From Fibrella aestuarina BUZ 2 (GTDB lineage Bacteria; Bacteroidota; Bacteroidia; Cytophagales; Spirosomataceae): 64,000 nt of DNA. The DNA is taken from the NCBI RefSeq assembly GCF_000331105.1, contig NC_020054.1, positions 2,859,451 through 2,923,450 of the forward strand, in the 5' to 3' direction. Below, piece by piece: positions 39,179-50,222 of the stretch. The notes below the pieces were generated by a model that saw nothing but the letters and a program-made list of their open reading frames with translations, searched no databases and was not told the DNA's origin. The translations under genes and the position numbers were made by a program. Within the stretch, counting starts at the first letter, position 1. Each line of letters opens with the position of its first letter.

Positions 39179-41461
39179 TTAGTTCGTAACAAGTCTGACT
39201 TGATGGAATCGGGGCGTGCTTAGGCCAGGTGAAGCCGTAATCGTTAGAGAAATCACGGGCTGACCGTCTGCTCGTAGCCGGACCGTTTTCCCATCTGACG
39301 ATAGAATCGCGGCTGGCTTGTCGTTAATTAGAAAGCGTACGTTGTCCAGTTTAATATCGTCTAAAGCCTTAATGGCAATAGACTTACCCGCCCCGTTTTT
39401 ATTCTGTAACTGGTACGAGATAAACGAGCGTGTTCGTCGCCAGAACTGCTCGTCATCGTAGCCCGAATCGCTCTTTTCACCTTTATACTGATGATCGACT
39501 TCGGGCTGCTGTTCACCGCAATTGACCTTGTCGACCGTGATGGCTTCCAGCGCCAGCGCCGTTGCCTCCTGCTGCTTCAGGCGGGCCCGCTGTTCGGCAA
39601 AAGCCGCGTTGGAAAAGGTCTGGAAATACAGCTGGTAGCGGGCGTCGTGCACCTCGTAAAACGGCTGCAACGTCAGCGAGTCCAGCCGGAAACGCAGCCG
39701 GTCGGCGGGTTTGAGTCGGCTCAGGTACGTTGCCGGTTCACCCACAAGCGCGTAGGCATCGGTGAGTGGATACAATTTACCCTTCGTTTCGTGCCCCATC
39801 CGGCTATCATCGGCAAAAAGGCCCGTCAGATCAGCGGTTGAGGTTTTAGCAGCCAGCACGATGGGGCCATGTACGAAAGCCGACCAGTTGGAGCCATCGG
39901 GCAGTTGCTCCAGCCGCGTCGAGGTATTGAACCGAACGGTTACTTTATCGCCCGCTCTCCATTTTCGTGCAACGGCAACGTACCCAGCGGGGGCGTCGGC
40001 AACGGCCTGTGCCTTGCCGTTCACCAGAACGACCAGGTTCTCGGCCCATTTCGGGTAGCGGATATTCAGCGAAAATTCCTGTGGTTTTGTTGTCTCGATG
40101 ACCAGATCGGACTCGTTCTTGTAGGGAAATTCCGTGCGTTGTGTCAGCTTGACGTTCTTGTCTGCCCAGTTAACCGTCGACGGGATAAACAGGTTGACAA
40201 ACAGGTCGTTAGCCGAGTGGCTATAGATCAGTTCACCGTACTTGGTGTGGTTTTCGATGCCCGATCCTACGCAACACCACATGCTGGTTTCGGGCTGCGA
40301 ATACACCCGGTAATGGTTAGGCCGAATGGGTGTGAAATAGACAAACCCGCCTTTCTCCGGGTGCTGGCTCGACAGGATGTGGTTGTAGAGCGCCCGTTCG
40401 TAGAAGTCAAGGTAGGTTACGTCGCTTTTATCGAGAAACAAGGCTTTGCTCAGGCGCAGCATGTTGAACGAGTTGCAGGTCTCCGGCCCCTGATTCGACC
40501 GCAGCACCTGGCTAAAATCCGTTGTCGGGTTGAAATGCTCGCGCACGCTGTTGCCGCCGAAGGCCACGCTGCGGTGTTGCGACACGTTTTGCCAGAAATA
40601 CGTGGCGGCGTCCGACCAGTCTGGTTTGCCCGCCAGCATGGCAATTTTCTCAAACCCGATCACCTTTGGAATCTGCGTGTTGGCGTGCAGGCCGGTTAGT
40701 TTGTCCTGTTTCGCCAGCAGCGGTTCCAGAATGGCCCGGTGCGAAATCCGCTGCGCTGTTTCGAGGTATTTTTTGTCGTTCGTCAGGATATACAGATCGG
40801 CGAAAGTTTCGTTAATGCCCCCGTGTTCGGTGCGCAACACCTGCTGAATCTGCTCGTCGGATAAGGGCTTGATCAGCTCAACAAACCAGTCGCCCAAACC
40901 GATCAGTACCTGTTTGGCCTGCTGGTTGCCGGCGTACTCATACGCATCGCGCAGGCCCGCAAATAGTTTGTGGATGTTGTAGAGCGGCACCCAGGTGTTG
41001 TTCAGCCCAAAGCTGCTGCCGTCGATATCGCCTTTGTGGATGCGCTCCCAGAATACCTTGCCCTGCGGAATGCCACCCACGTACCCATTGCCATTTTTCG
41101 CCTGACACTGCGCCAACTGATCGACCATGTAATCGAGCCGTTTTTTCAGCTCGGCATCCCCGGTCGAAGCATATAGCATGGCCAGCGCCGACAGGTAATG
41201 CCCACCGATGTGCCCGTCAAGCCCCGAGCTTTCCCAGTTACCATAGCGTGGTGCTTTTACCGGCAGTCCGGCATCGATCAAATACGGAGCCAGCAGTTTA
41301 TCCGGGTTCAGAGCCAGAATATATCGCTGGTCAACGTCCTGCGCATTCTTGAATGGTCCCCCCGTCAGCTTCACATCCTGCAAAGCAAACGGCTGCATCT
41401 GCGCCAGTGCTGAAACGCTAGTCAGAAAGAGGAGGGCGATAGGGAGTATGAGCTTTTTCAA
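39179..41461 (-). CDS. GH127 beta-L-arabinofuranosidase-like enzyme (DUF1680)
   Basis: A 760-residue secreted protein with a signal peptide (1-20) and the (alpha/alpha)6 barrel of GH127. The zinc-thiolate catalytic centre is visible: Glu327 and Cys329 in GPETCNSFNM, and Cys396/Cys397 in SMWCCVGSGIENH, with Cys396 as predicted nucleophile by comparison with HypBA1. TEHGGINE (near 211) is another family signature. GH127 enzymes release beta-L-arabinofuranose; related families act on other sugars, so the linkage is tentative. It has spacers on both sides (102 bp with a hairpin repeat, and 276 bp). Confidence 0.9.
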   Translation of the reverse strand: MKKLILPIALLFLTSVSALAQMQPFALQDVKLTGGPFKNAQDVDQRYILALNPDKLLAPYLIDAGLPVKAPRYGNWESSGLDGHIGGHYLSALAMLYASTGDAELKKRLDYMVDQLAQCQAKNGNGYVGGIPQGKVFWERIHKGDIDGSSFGLNNTWVPLYNIHKLFAGLRDAYEYAGNQQAKQVLIGLGDWFVELIKPLSDEQIQQVLRTEHGGINETFADLYILTNDKKYLETAQRISHRAILEPLLAKQDKLTGLHANTQIPKVIGFEKIAMLAGKPDWSDAATYFWQNVSQHRSVAFGGNSVREHFNPTTDFSQVLRSNQGPETCNSFNMLRLSKALFLDKSDVTYLDFYERALYNHILSSQHPEKGGFVYFTPIRPNHYRVYSQPETSMWCCVGSGIENHTKYGELIYSHSANDLFVNLFIPSTVNWADKNVKLTQRTEFPYKNESDLVIETTKPQEFSLNIRYPKWAENLVVLVNGKAQAVADAPAGYVAVARKWRAGDKVTVRFNTSTRLEQLPDGSNWSAFVHGPIVLAAKTSTADLTGLFADDSRMGHETKGKLYPLTDAYALVGEPATYLSRLKPADRLRFRLDSLTLQPFYEVHDARYQLYFQTFSNAAFAEQRARLKQQEATALALEAITVDKVNCGEQQPEVDHQYKGEKSDSGYDDEQFWRRTRSFISYQLQNKNGAGKSIAIKALDDIKLDNVRFLINDKPAAILSSDGKTVRLRADGQPVISLTITASPGLSTPRFHQVRLVTN

Positions 41462-41477
41462 GGGTAACGTTGTGTGT

Positions 41478-41563
41478 TTTTGTCACCCCGACGCAGGAGG
41501 GATCTTCGGTAGCCGGAGGTTTTTCGCCTCACCCGAAGATCCCTCACGCGTCGGGATGACAAA
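41478..41563. repeat. Dispersed hairpin element, copy between GH43 and GH127
   Basis: The arms GAGGGATCTTCGG (41498-41509 region) and CCGAAGATCCCTC (41533-41545) form the inner stem, while GTCACCCCGACG and CGTCGGGATGAC form the outer one with one mismatch. The loop contains CCGGAGG. The ends are T-rich on the left and AAA on the right. It lies right after the stop codon of the GH43 gene at 41564. Confidence 0.85.
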
Positions 41564-43240
41564 CTACTTCTTATACATCGGGTCGTCGCCTTTGTATGTC
41601 AGGTATTTGAACGAGGCCGAATTTGCGGATTTTTCGCCCGATGACGTCGCATACAGGCCATACACGCAGCCTATGAAACTGTTAGCCGCTTTTGTGCTCA
41701 AAAACTTGCCGTCAACCTGGTCTTTTAACAAGGTCCAGTTTTTGCCATCAGTCGAATAATAGAAACTGTACAAGGGCCCTTCCGACTGTATTTTGAAATT
41801 TACTTTCGCAGCGGATGAATTCAGAGGGACTTCAGTTACCAGTTCCAGCATTTTGTCTTTGCTCTTGAACAATTGAATCACGTCTTTACCTTCTTTTTTC
41901 GATTTGGCCGCGAAGTAAAAATGGCGTTCGTCCTGAAAAATCACCAAGCCTGCTTTTTCATTATCCGATTTTGGTGAAAAGCTCAGTTCGGTTTCGGCCG
42001 TGCTGTACAAGTGTTGCTGCCGCTTACCCACAAACGACGGATTGCCGGCTTCTGAGATTGTTTCGGGTTTGAGTGTAAGCGTGAGCCCGTTAGCCTTTGA
42101 CGTTTTAAACGAACTGCTATCCACCGTTCTCAAAAAAAGCATCGACAGATCAAGTCCTTTGTCGAACGTCATCGTATACCCGAAGTTGCCGCTTTGCGGT
42201 AAAGCGCCTTTCTGTTTTACTTCTTTGATGTTGGTCTTGTATTGGTATTCAATGGCTTTTTCGCCGTGTTCGATCATCGGCCAATCGTTTACCCACGTCA
42301 TCGGCGCAATGAACATTTCGCGGCCTGTGTTATAATAATCGCCTTCGTAGGGACGTACCGCCAGGAAAATCGAATACCAGTTGCCATCGGGGCCTTCGAT
42401 GAATTGAGCGTGCCCCGCCGACGTGATCGGGTTGGGGCGGTCGGCTGGTAAGTTTCGTTGTGTCAGCACCGGATTGCCTTCAAACGGAACATAAGGCCCC
42501 CAAACATCTTTGCTGCGTAGGGCCACCTGCGAGTGGTTGACGGAGGTGCCGCCTTCAGCCGCGTACAGAATGTACCAACCGTTGTGTTTTAAGATGTGGG
42601 GCCCTTCGATCCAAACCGGTTTTTTCGAGAGATCCACTCCACCATTCACTAACTGTTTTTCTTCGCCGACCACCGTCAACTTCTTATAATCGAATTCGTA
42701 CATCTGGATGGTGCGGTGGCCCGAATACAGCGGTTTGCGGTCGGGTGCATCGCTGTTGTAAATGATGTAGGCTTTGTCGGTTTCTTCATCGAAATAAATG
42801 GAGGGGTCAATGCCTTTTACCTGCGGAATTTTTACCGGATTGCTGTAAGGGCCCGCCGGATTTTTGGCTGTTACGACAAAGTTTCCATCATGGTCAATAT
42901 CCGTACACGTCACGTAGTATGTCCCTTTATAATACGCAATGGCCGGGGCAAACAGCCCGCGCGTCATTCGCTCACCCATGAACTCCATTTGCGAAGGGCG
43001 ATTGATCACATTGCCGATTTGCTTCCAGTTTTTCAGGTCACGGCTGTGCATGATGGGCAATCCCGGGAAATACGAAAACGTAGAATGCACCGAATAATAA
43101 TCAGGCCCCACCCGAACAATGCTCGGATCGGGATAAAAACCAGTCAGGACGGGGTTGGTTAGCGTGGTTTGCGCGAAACTTGTGTGAACCAGGAGCTGGC
43201 TAAGGGTTGCGAAAAGAGCCGTGAAAAGGCGGTTTCTCAT
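41564..43240 (-). CDS. GH43 beta-xylosidase-like enzyme
   Basis: A 558-residue secreted GH43 protein. A signal peptide (about 1-24) precedes a propeller with base Asp in FYPDPSIVRV, modulator Asp in IDPSIYFDEE and acid Glu in WIEGPHILK. A C-terminal GH43_C2-type beta-sandwich (about 350-555) follows. This two-domain form is typical of beta-xylosidases that finish xylo-oligosaccharides. I start at the ATG at 43240, the beginning of the signal peptide; the longer frame upstream enters the GH95 gene. It lies 46 bp after GH95, so it is co-transcribed with it. Confidence 0.92.
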   Translation of the reverse strand: MRNRLFTALFATLSQLLVHTSFAQTTLTNPVLTGFYPDPSIVRVGPDYYSVHSTFSYFPGLPIMHSRDLKNWKQIGNVINRPSQMEFMGERMTRGLFAPAIAYYKGTYYVTCTDIDHDGNFVVTAKNPAGPYSNPVKIPQVKGIDPSIYFDEETDKAYIIYNSDAPDRKPLYSGHRTIQMYEFDYKKLTVVGEEKQLVNGGVDLSKKPVWIEGPHILKHNGWYILYAAEGGTSVNHSQVALRSKDVWGPYVPFEGNPVLTQRNLPADRPNPITSAGHAQFIEGPDGNWYSIFLAVRPYEGDYYNTGREMFIAPMTWVNDWPMIEHGEKAIEYQYKTNIKEVKQKGALPQSGNFGYTMTFDKGLDLSMLFLRTVDSSSFKTSKANGLTLTLKPETISEAGNPSFVGKRQQHLYSTAETELSFSPKSDNEKAGLVIFQDERHFYFAAKSKKEGKDVIQLFKSKDKMLELVTEVPLNSSAAKVNFKIQSEGPLYSFYYSTDGKNWTLLKDQVDGKFLSTKAANSFIGCVYGLYATSSGEKSANSASFKYLTYKGDDPMYKK

Positions 43241-43286
43241 GGGAGTTTTTGTTAGATACGTCAATTTGGTAGCGGTTTTTGGCCTG

Positions 43287-45752
43287 TTACTGCGCCAGCA
43301 GCGTGTATACTTTACCCGGCTGCGTGGCCAGGTCATACAGCTTGGTTTCTGTCAGCGCGGGCGCCGTCAGGCTGGCTTTGGCGGAGATAATCGGGGTGGG
43401 CGTGGTCTCGGTTGTGTAAAACGGGTTGGTGTTGGGGCCGGAGGCCACTGTCAGGGCGGGGCCTTTCAGGGCGGTGGCCGTTCGCAGCCGGAGGTTACCG
43501 CCGAGGTTCGATTTGATGGCGACCTTCGTCAGTTTGCCGTCTTTCCACGCCATATTCACCACCTCAAAGCCACCGATGGCCCGCAGGCCACCAATGCTAC
43601 CGGCCGACCAGACATCGGGCAGGGCGGGCAGCAGGTGGATGGCCCCATCGGCGCTTTGCATGAGCATTTCGGTAATGCCCGACGTGCAGCCGAAGTTACC
43701 GTCGATCTGAAACGGCGGGTGAGCATCGAACAGGTTGTTATACGTGCCGCCGCCTTCCTTGGTGACGCCAAGTGGTGTCAACTGATTCTGAATCAGCGTG
43801 TAGGCGTGATTGCCGTCCTGTAGCCGCGCCCACCAGTTCACTTTCCAGCCCATGCTCCAGCCTGTCGATACATCGCCCCGATGCGTCAGGGTCGTGCGGG
43901 CCGCGTTGAACAGCTCCGGGGTTCGATAGGGGGATATCTGCACCGCCGGGAATAGGCCGTACAGATGCGACACGTGCCGGTGGTGATCGTTCGGATCGTC
44001 GACATCATCCAGCCACTCCTGCAACTGCCCGTATTGCCCCACGTGCATGGGCGGCAGTTTGCTGCGCAGTTGCTTCAGCGTATCGGCAAAGGCGGCGTCT
44101 GTCTTCAGGATGTCGGCGGCGCGGATGGTGGTGGTGAATACGTCGAACGCAATCTGATTGTCCATCGTCGTGCCGGCATCCAGCGAAGAGCCGCCGTGGG
44201 CTTTCGGGGCATTTTCGGGTGAGCTGCCGGGGTTGGCCACCAGCCAGTGGTAGGTGGGGTGCTCTACCAGAAAATCGGCGTAGAACAGGGCGGCTCCTTT
44301 CAGAATCGGGTACACCGAAGCCAGGTACGTCTTGTCGCCGCTGTAGAGGTAGTGCTCCCACAGGTGTTGGCTGGTCCAGCCGCCACCGGCAATCCACATA
44401 CCCCAGAAAGCCCCGTCGATAGCGCCCGTGGCCCGCCAGATGTCGGTGTTGTGGTGCGCCATCCAGCCGCGGGCGCCGTACATGACCCGCGCCGTCTCCT
44501 GCCCCGTTTCCGACAGGTCGCGGACCATCTGCAAGAATGGTTCGTGTAGCTCAGCCAGATTCGTTTTTTCGGCGGGCCAGTAGTTCATCTGGGCGTTGAT
44601 GTTGATGGTATACTTGCTGTCCCAGGGTGGCCGCATTTTGTTGTTCCAGATACCCTGCAAGTTGGCTGGCTGCCCCATCACGCCGTCGCGCCCCGGTTGC
44701 GACGATGAAATCAGCAGGTAGCGGCCATATTGGTAATAGAGCGTAACCAACTGCGGATCGTTGGCCGTCCGGAAATTCTTCAGCCGTTCGTCGGTCGGCA
44801 GGTTGGCGGCTTCAGTCGACCCTAGATCGAACGAAACCCGCTTGAAATAGCGCTGGTAAGCCGCTACGTGTGGGGTCAGGATCGCCGCGTAGGTTTTCGG
44901 AAAGGCGTTGTTCAGGTACGTGGCTGCCCGCGCGTTTTCGTCGCCGCTGACGTCGTTGTACTTGATGAAATTCGTGGCGACAGACAGGTAAATCGTGGCT
45001 GTGGTGGCGCCCTTCACTGTGAGCGTCGAATCGTCGGCCGACACGCTACCGCCCTGGGTTTTGATCCGGGCAATGCCTTTGTATCGCACCAGACCTTTCA
45101 CCCCGTCATGATCCGAGGCTGTGCCGGCAATCGTCAGTTCGTTGGTCGAATTGGTTTTGATCACCGGTTTGGCCTGCGGCGTTGCGTACGACGCCCGAAA
45201 CGCCAGCCTGCCGGGCTTACTGGCCGTTAGCTGCATTACCAGCACCTGATCGGGCAACGACGCCAGAATTTCGCGGGTGTAGGTCACGCCGTCGACCGTG
45301 TAGGTTGTTTTCGCCACGGCGCGCTCGATGTCCAGTTCCCGGTAATAGTTGGTGTAGTTCTCGTGGCCGTCGAAGGTCAGGTGCAGACTGCCAACTGGCT
45401 GGAACATCTGCCCGTGCGATTTTTTGGTGATGATCGTTTTATTGGCCAGGGCTTCGGCTTCTTTCTGTTTGTTGGTGAAGATCAGCTGCCGGATTTCGGG
45501 CAACGACGCCAGCGCCTCGGGGTTATCGTTGCGGTTGGGCCCGCCCGACCAGAGCGTGTGTTCGTTCAGCTGAATCGTCTCTCTGGGTACGTTGCCATAC
45601 ACCATGGCCCCCAGCCGCCCATTACCGATCGGCAGGGCGTTTTCCCAGGTTTGTCCGGACGGCGTGTTGTACCAGAGTTTCAGGGATGGTTTGCTTTGCG
45701 AGAAGCCGACCGTTGTGATGGCGAGAAGAGAAAGGAAGAGGAGTTGTCTCAT
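43287..45752 (-). CDS. GH95 alpha-L-fucosidase/galactosidase family enzyme
   Basis: An 821-residue secreted protein of normal GH95 length. A signal peptide (1-18) precedes the N-terminal beta domain ([25 protein letters not shown]), the (alpha/alpha)6 barrel with [27 protein letters not shown] and [14 protein letters not shown], and a C-terminal beta domain. GH95 enzymes are inverting and act on alpha-1,2-fucose or, in some xylan loci, alpha-L-galactose. The choice between fucose and L-galactose rests on active-site residues I cannot judge by eye. It starts the GH95-GH43 unit. Confidence 0.93.
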   Translation of the reverse strand: MRQLLFLSLLAITTVGFSQSKPSLKLWYNTPSGQTWENALPIGNGRLGAMVYGNVPRETIQLNEHTLWSGGPNRNDNPEALASLPEIRQLIFTNKQKEAEALANKTIITKKSHGQMFQPVGSLHLTFDGHENYTNYYRELDIERAVAKTTYTVDGVTYTREILASLPDQVLVMQLTASKPGRLAFRASYATPQAKPVIKTNSTNELTIAGTASDHDGVKGLVRYKGIARIKTQGGSVSADDSTLTVKGATTATIYLSVATNFIKYNDVSGDENARAATYLNNAFPKTYAAILTPHVAAYQRYFKRVSFDLGSTEAANLPTDERLKNFRTANDPQLVTLYYQYGRYLLISSSQPGRDGVMGQPANLQGIWNNKMRPPWDSKYTININAQMNYWPAEKTNLAELHEPFLQMVRDLSETGQETARVMYGARGWMAHHNTDIWRATGAIDGAFWGMWIAGGGWTSQHLWEHYLYSGDKTYLASVYPILKGAALFYADFLVEHPTYHWLVANPGSSPENAPKAHGGSSLDAGTTMDNQIAFDVFTTTIRAADILKTDAAFADTLKQLRSKLPPMHVGQYGQLQEWLDDVDDPNDHHRHVSHLYGLFPAVQISPYRTPELFNAARTTLTHRGDVSTGWSMGWKVNWWARLQDGNHAYTLIQNQLTPLGVTKEGGGTYNNLFDAHPPFQIDGNFGCTSGITEMLMQSADGAIHLLPALPDVWSAGSIGGLRAIGGFEVVNMAWKDGKLTKVAIKSNLGGNLRLRTATALKGPALTVASGPNTNPFYTTETTPTPIISAKASLTAPALTETKLYDLATQPGKVYTLLAQ

Positions 45753-45947
45753 GGACTGTTCCCGGCTGTGCGGAATAAGAAAAATCAGTTGTCTGTGCTG
45801 AATGGGGCCTCACTAAAAGCCGATCCCCGGCAGGGCATGCATGACCGAAGGTCGCCACGCCCGTACCGGGTAGATAAGCCATTTGCCAGCGAGTTCTAAC
45901 CTGCCTGTTTCGTATTGTTCATACTGAGGGCCTGGCTAACGTAGAGG

Positions 45948-48900
45948 TCAGTGCTTGATCAGCTGCTGTTCAGCATAATGGGCCGGTGATACGCCGTATA
46001 ATTCTTTAAACGAAACGGAAAAATTGTTGACATTGGCGAAGCCGGTAGCGAAGGCAACTTCCGACACCGTCAGGCCTTTCGCCGCCAGGAGTTCGGCTGC
46101 CTGCCGCAGTCGGATTGTTCGAATCAAATCCCTCGTGGTCGAATTGGTCAATTCTTTCAGTTTTCGGTGCAGGTGAACGCGGCTGATACCAATTTCATTG
46201 GCGATCATTTCAACACTTAATTCTGGGTTGGCTATGTTTTTATTGATTAGTAAGTGTACTTTTTCCAGTAGTTTCGTGTCCGACGATTTGATATTTATTT
46301 TCTGAATAAACTCCTCCTGATAGTGTTGTTCGTGTTCATTATTTCGAATAATCTGCCGATTCCGAATCAGGCTTTTGATCGTCCTGGACAGGATGTCTAT
46401 ATTGAATGGTTTGGTGATGTATGCATCGGCACCTAATTCAAGGCCCAGTGCGTTGCTCGACTCTTCTGTTTTGGCCGTCAGCAGAATAATGGGGATGTGG
46501 TTGACCAGCGGATTGGCCCGCAGCCGCCGGCACAGGGTCATGCCATCCATCACCGGCATCATCACGTCACTAACCACCAGGTCGGGCTTTTCTTTCAGAA
46601 TGCCTTTGTAGGCATCTTCTCCGTTGGCGTAGGCGAACACCGTATACTCATCCGACAACTCTTCGGTGAGGTAAGTACAGATTTCGCTGTCATCGTCGGC
46701 CACGACGACCCGCCGGGCCTTCCGCCGGGGTTTGGTGCCCGTCGGCTCGTCGTCGGCGGGGGCAAGCCGTTGAGGCTGACCGGTGGGTAGCTCAGGTAGT
46801 GGGGTAAGCGACTCATACACAACGGATTCTATCGGCAGCGTGATCAGGAAACGGCACCCGATCGGGTCCATGTTTTCGGCCCTGATGCGGCCACCGTGTA
46901 GCTCGACCAACTGCTTGACCAGGTGCAGGCCAATCCCCGTGCCCTGCGGATTGTAGCCCCGGTGGTCTTCCGACTGGTAGAAGCAATCGAAGATCCGCTC
47001 GGTCTCCTGCTCATTGATGCACTGCCCCGAATCGTCGATGGCGATGAGCAACTCGGCTTGGTCGTCTGTCCGTTTTACCTCCAGAACAACCCGGATCTGT
47101 CCACCGGCCGGGGTGAATTTGAAGGCGTTGGACAGCACGTTGATCAACACTTTATCGAAATTATGGGGATCGACGCGGGCATAAATTGGCTCGGCCGGTA
47201 CGTCGAGCCGAAACTGAATTTGTTTGGCCTGAATCTGCTCGTCAAAAAGCTGACAAATTTCGTTGGTAAACCCGCTCATTTCTACACGACTGAGCTGTAA
47301 GGTCATTTGCCCTTTTTCAATTTTACGAATATCCATCAACTGATTGACCAGATCCAGAATTCGCTTTGTGTTACGCCCCATGATGGTGTAGAGGTGGCTG
47401 CGTTCTTCATGCTGATCACTGTTGATGAGTTTTTGCAGCGGACTAACCACCAAGGTCAATGGGGTGCGTATTTCGTGGGCAATATTGATGAAAAACTGGA
47501 GTTTGGCTTCGTTGATTTCTTCCTGCCGCAGGTGCGCCATAAGCTCGGCTTTTACCCGCCGTCGGTGCCTGCTGGTTCGGGCCATATAAAGGCCAAATAA
47601 ACCAATTAGCAGGGCGTAAAAAAGTAAAGACCAATCGGATAAATACCATACGGGATGAACAATAACCGTTGCCTGGCGGATTTCAGATAGATCGTTGTTG
47701 AATTTTGCCCGTAACCGAAATTTATACTGGCCCGGCGACAGGTTGTCGAAGGTTAAGCGGTTTGATCCCGGCCGTAATGCTTCCCACACGTTTCCGTTGA
47801 TGGAATACTGGTAGGCCACCCGCTCGGCATCGATGAAATCCAGCGTCGAAAACTCGAGCGTAAACGAATTGTCGTGGTGCGCCAGATTGAATTCGGTGGC
47901 GTCCGTAACGGTTGTATCGACGACCTGAAACCGGCCCGACTGCGTGCCTTTTTTGACGGGTTTGTCACGAATAAACAGATCGACAATCTGCACCGTCAGG
48001 CGTTTGTTGGCCACGCGGATCTCGTCGGGCTTGAAGTAGGAAATACCATTGACGCCCCCAAAGTATAACTCGCCGCTGCTACTGATCAGCGACGCCCCCC
48101 GGCTGAATTCGTTGCCCTGGAGGCCATCCGACGAATAGAAGTTGGTGAAGGTGTTGGTCTTCCCATCCATCTTCGACAGCCCCCGGTTGGTGCTGAGCCA
48201 GAGGTCGCCCATTTTATCCCCCCGGATGGCCCAGATTCGGTTGCTGGGCAGCCCATGATCGGTGTCGAACGACGTCATGGCCTTCGTGGCGCGGTTCATC
48301 TTTTTCAGACCCTGCGACGTCCCGATCCACAGGTTGCCCTTGTTGTCTTCGAAGAGCGAGTACACGACGATACCCGCCAGCAGTCGGTTGGTGCCGAGTG
48401 TCGATACGAAGTTCTCTGTGTCGAGGTCGAGGCAACCGAGCCCGTCGAAGGTGCCGATAAACAGTTTGTGGTCTTTGGTAACCAGCAGGCAATTGACCCA
48501 GCTGTTGGGAATGTAATTGTATTCGGGCCGGTAGAGGTTGCCCGGCAGGGCGTCGTAGTTTTTGACGGCACCCGACCGCAGGTCCATCCGGAAAATGCCG
48601 GAGCCCATCGTGCCGATCCACAACCGCTGCCGGGTATCTTCCTGAATGCTGAACACGCGCTGCACGTTGTCGCCGCGTTTGTCGACCAGTTTAGTGATGT
48701 AGGTGCTTTGGCCGGTGTTCCGATCAAACCGCGAAAGGCCGCTGAGGTAGGATCCCAGCCAGAGCGTTTGCTGGGAGTCTTCGTGAATCGCCAGGATGTT
48801 GGACGGCGCCGTGCCGCCCTCCTTGTCGGTGCGGTAATGCACGCTGGCGCTCCCGGCGGGAGGGAGGGCATACAGGCCGTCGCTGTCGGTACCAACCCAC

Positions 48901-49988
48901 ACGGTGCCCCGGCTGTCCTGGGTGAGGGCCATGACGGCGCTCGACCCGATGGCTTTCCGGCTGACGGATTTGTAGCCGATGTAGCCAAACCGGTTGGTGT
49001 TGCCGGCCAGCAGCAGCAACCCTTTCTGGTAGATGCCGATCCAGATGTTGCCGGCCCGATCTTCGAGCATGGTGTTGACCTTGGAGCGCGAAAAATCAAA
49101 GCTGGTGACACCTGCCTCGAGGTCCAGAATGGTGTTGGAAACCGGATCGAAATACTTCATCCCTTTACCGCTGGTGGCCACCACGATCTGGTTGTTCTGA
49201 TTGACGAGCAGATCCACGACCGGCAGGTCGGTGTGGCCGTTGTAGGGGATCGCCACGAACGTCTGGCGGGCCGGGTCGTAGCGGTACAGGCCACTGCTCA
49301 TATTCCCCACAAACAGCCGTCCGTAGCTGTCCTGGCAGATGCTGCTGATGACGTTGTTCTGCGACTTTTTCGAGACGAAGTAAGAGCTGACCGACTGCTT
49401 GCTGAATCGGTATAGCCCTTTGTCTTCGGTAGACACCCAGAGGTTCTGCTCGTTGTCTTCCAGTAGCTTGAGAATCAGTTCACTGGGGGCGTTGGTCTGG
49501 ATTTTCTGACCCGCCAGCCGGTTGCCCGTGCGGCTGAGGCGGAACGTGCCGTGGCCCGACGTACCCACCAGCACATCCCCATTCTTGCGCTGGCAGATCG
49601 TCGATACGTTGGCACTGACGGCCCGGCCATTGGGCAGAATGAGCGGTATGTTGTGAAAGCGGTCGGTGGCCGGGTCGTAGTACTGTAGCCCTTCGATTGA
49701 GCCGACGTACATACGGCCACTTCTGTCGGCAAAGAGCGCGTGTATCTGATTGTTCAACAGACTGGACGTGTCTTTCTTATCGTGCCGGTAGACGGTGAAC
49801 TTGATGCCGTCGAAGCGGTTAAGGCCATCTTCGGTGGCTACCCAGATGAACCCGTGCTGATCCTGATGGATGTCGGTGACGAGGCTGCCCGACAAGCCCG
49901 TCTCGACCGTGAAAAGCTTGCCCGACTGGCTCAAGGCGAGACCCGGCCACCACAGGCAAAGAAGAAGGAACAAGCGTTTACCAATCAT
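45948..49988 (-). CDS. Hybrid two-component system sensor/AraC regulator of the xylan locus
   Basis: A 1346-residue one-protein signalling system of the HTCS type. A signal peptide or anchor (1-20) is followed by a periplasmic double beta-propeller of two-component-regulator repeats (about 25-690), a Y_Y_Y domain (about 700-765) and a membrane span (about 785-805). Next come a histidine kinase (His838 in AHEIRTPL, then an ATPase domain with GTGIGLHLVKQL), a receiver with phospho-acceptor Asp1141 in VVSDVMMP, and a C-terminal AraC-type DNA-binding domain (about 1240-1340). It probably binds xylo-oligosaccharides in the periplasm and switches on the xus operon and enzymes. It lies directly after xyn10C on the same strand. 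Confidence 0.94.
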   Translation of the reverse strand: MIGKRLFLLLCLWWPGLALSQSGKLFTVETGLSGSLVTDIHQDQHGFIWVATEDGLNRFDGIKFTVYRHDKKDTSSLLNNQIHALFADRSGRMYVGSIEGLQYYDPATDRFHNIPLILPNGRAVSANVSTICQRKNGDVLVGTSGHGTFRLSRTGNRLAGQKIQTNAPSELILKLLEDNEQNLWVSTEDKGLYRFSKQSVSSYFVSKKSQNNVISSICQDSYGRLFVGNMSSGLYRYDPARQTFVAIPYNGHTDLPVVDLLVNQNNQIVVATSGKGMKYFDPVSNTILDLEAGVTSFDFSRSKVNTMLEDRAGNIWIGIYQKGLLLLAGNTNRFGYIGYKSVSRKAIGSSAVMALTQDSRGTVWVGTDSDGLYALPPAGSASVHYRTDKEGGTAPSNILAIHEDSQQTLWLGSYLSGLSRFDRNTGQSTYITKLVDKRGDNVQRVFSIQEDTRQRLWIGTMGSGIFRMDLRSGAVKNYDALPGNLYRPEYNYIPNSWVNCLLVTKDHKLFIGTFDGLGCLDLDTENFVSTLGTNRLLAGIVVYSLFEDNKGNLWIGTSQGLKKMNRATKAMTSFDTDHGLPSNRIWAIRGDKMGDLWLSTNRGLSKMDGKTNTFTNFYSSDGLQGNEFSRGASLISSSGELYFGGVNGISYFKPDEIRVANKRLTVQIVDLFIRDKPVKKGTQSGRFQVVDTTVTDATEFNLAHHDNSFTLEFSTLDFIDAERVAYQYSINGNVWEALRPGSNRLTFDNLSPGQYKFRLRAKFNNDLSEIRQATVIVHPVWYLSDWSLLFYALLIGLFGLYMARTSRHRRRVKAELMAHLRQEEINEAKLQFFINIAHEIRTPLTLVVSPLQKLINSDQHEERSHLYTIMGRNTKRILDLVNQLMDIRKIEKGQMTLQLSRVEMSGFTNEICQLFDEQIQAKQIQFRLDVPAEPIYARVDPHNFDKVLINVLSNAFKFTPAGGQIRVVLEVKRTDDQAELLIAIDDSGQCINEQETERIFDCFYQSEDHRGYNPQGTGIGLHLVKQLVELHGGRIRAENMDPIGCRFLITLPIESVVYESLTPLPELPTGQPQRLAPADDEPTGTKPRRKARRVVVADDDSEICTYLTEELSDEYTVFAYANGEDAYKGILKEKPDLVVSDVMMPVMDGMTLCRRLRANPLVNHIPIILLTAKTEESSNALGLELGADAYITKPFNIDILSRTIKSLIRNRQIIRNNEHEQHYQEEFIQKINIKSSDTKLLEKVHLLINKNIANPELSVEMIANEIGISRVHLHRKLKELTNSTTRDLIRTIRLRQAAELLAAKGLTVSEVAFATGFANVNNFSVSFKELYGVSPAHYAEQQLIKH

Positions 49989-50144
49989 GTACGTTACGTC
50001 GAGTGTCTTCGGCTGGGGTGCCGCCTGAGCGGATTGCCTGGCCCGCCTGCCAGTCTACCCAAAGGGTGCCCGCCTGTATATGCCATTTAGTCGATTTTAT
50101 ACCTTACCCCAACCGGATAAATCGGTCGTGATGGGGTAAAACGA

Positions 50145-50187
50145 CGTTTTTCGTCACCCCGCCAACAAGGCAGAATGACGAAAAACG
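50145..50187 (-). terminator. Terminator after xyn10C
   Basis: A perfect 12-bp stem (CGTTTTTCGTCA at 50145-50156, TGACGAAAAACG at 50176-50187) with a 19-nt loop begins 36 bp after the xyn10C stop. On the minus strand it is followed by TCGTTTTACC. A second inverted repeat, TTACCCCA (50104-50111) and TGGGGTAA (50132-50139) with inner ACCG/CGGT, lies further on, between it and the regulator gene, and could be an operator or part of the HTCS leader. Confidence 0.6.
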
Positions 50188-50222
50188 GCAAGCATTTGCC
50201 TGTACGCCAGGTACGTTGGCGC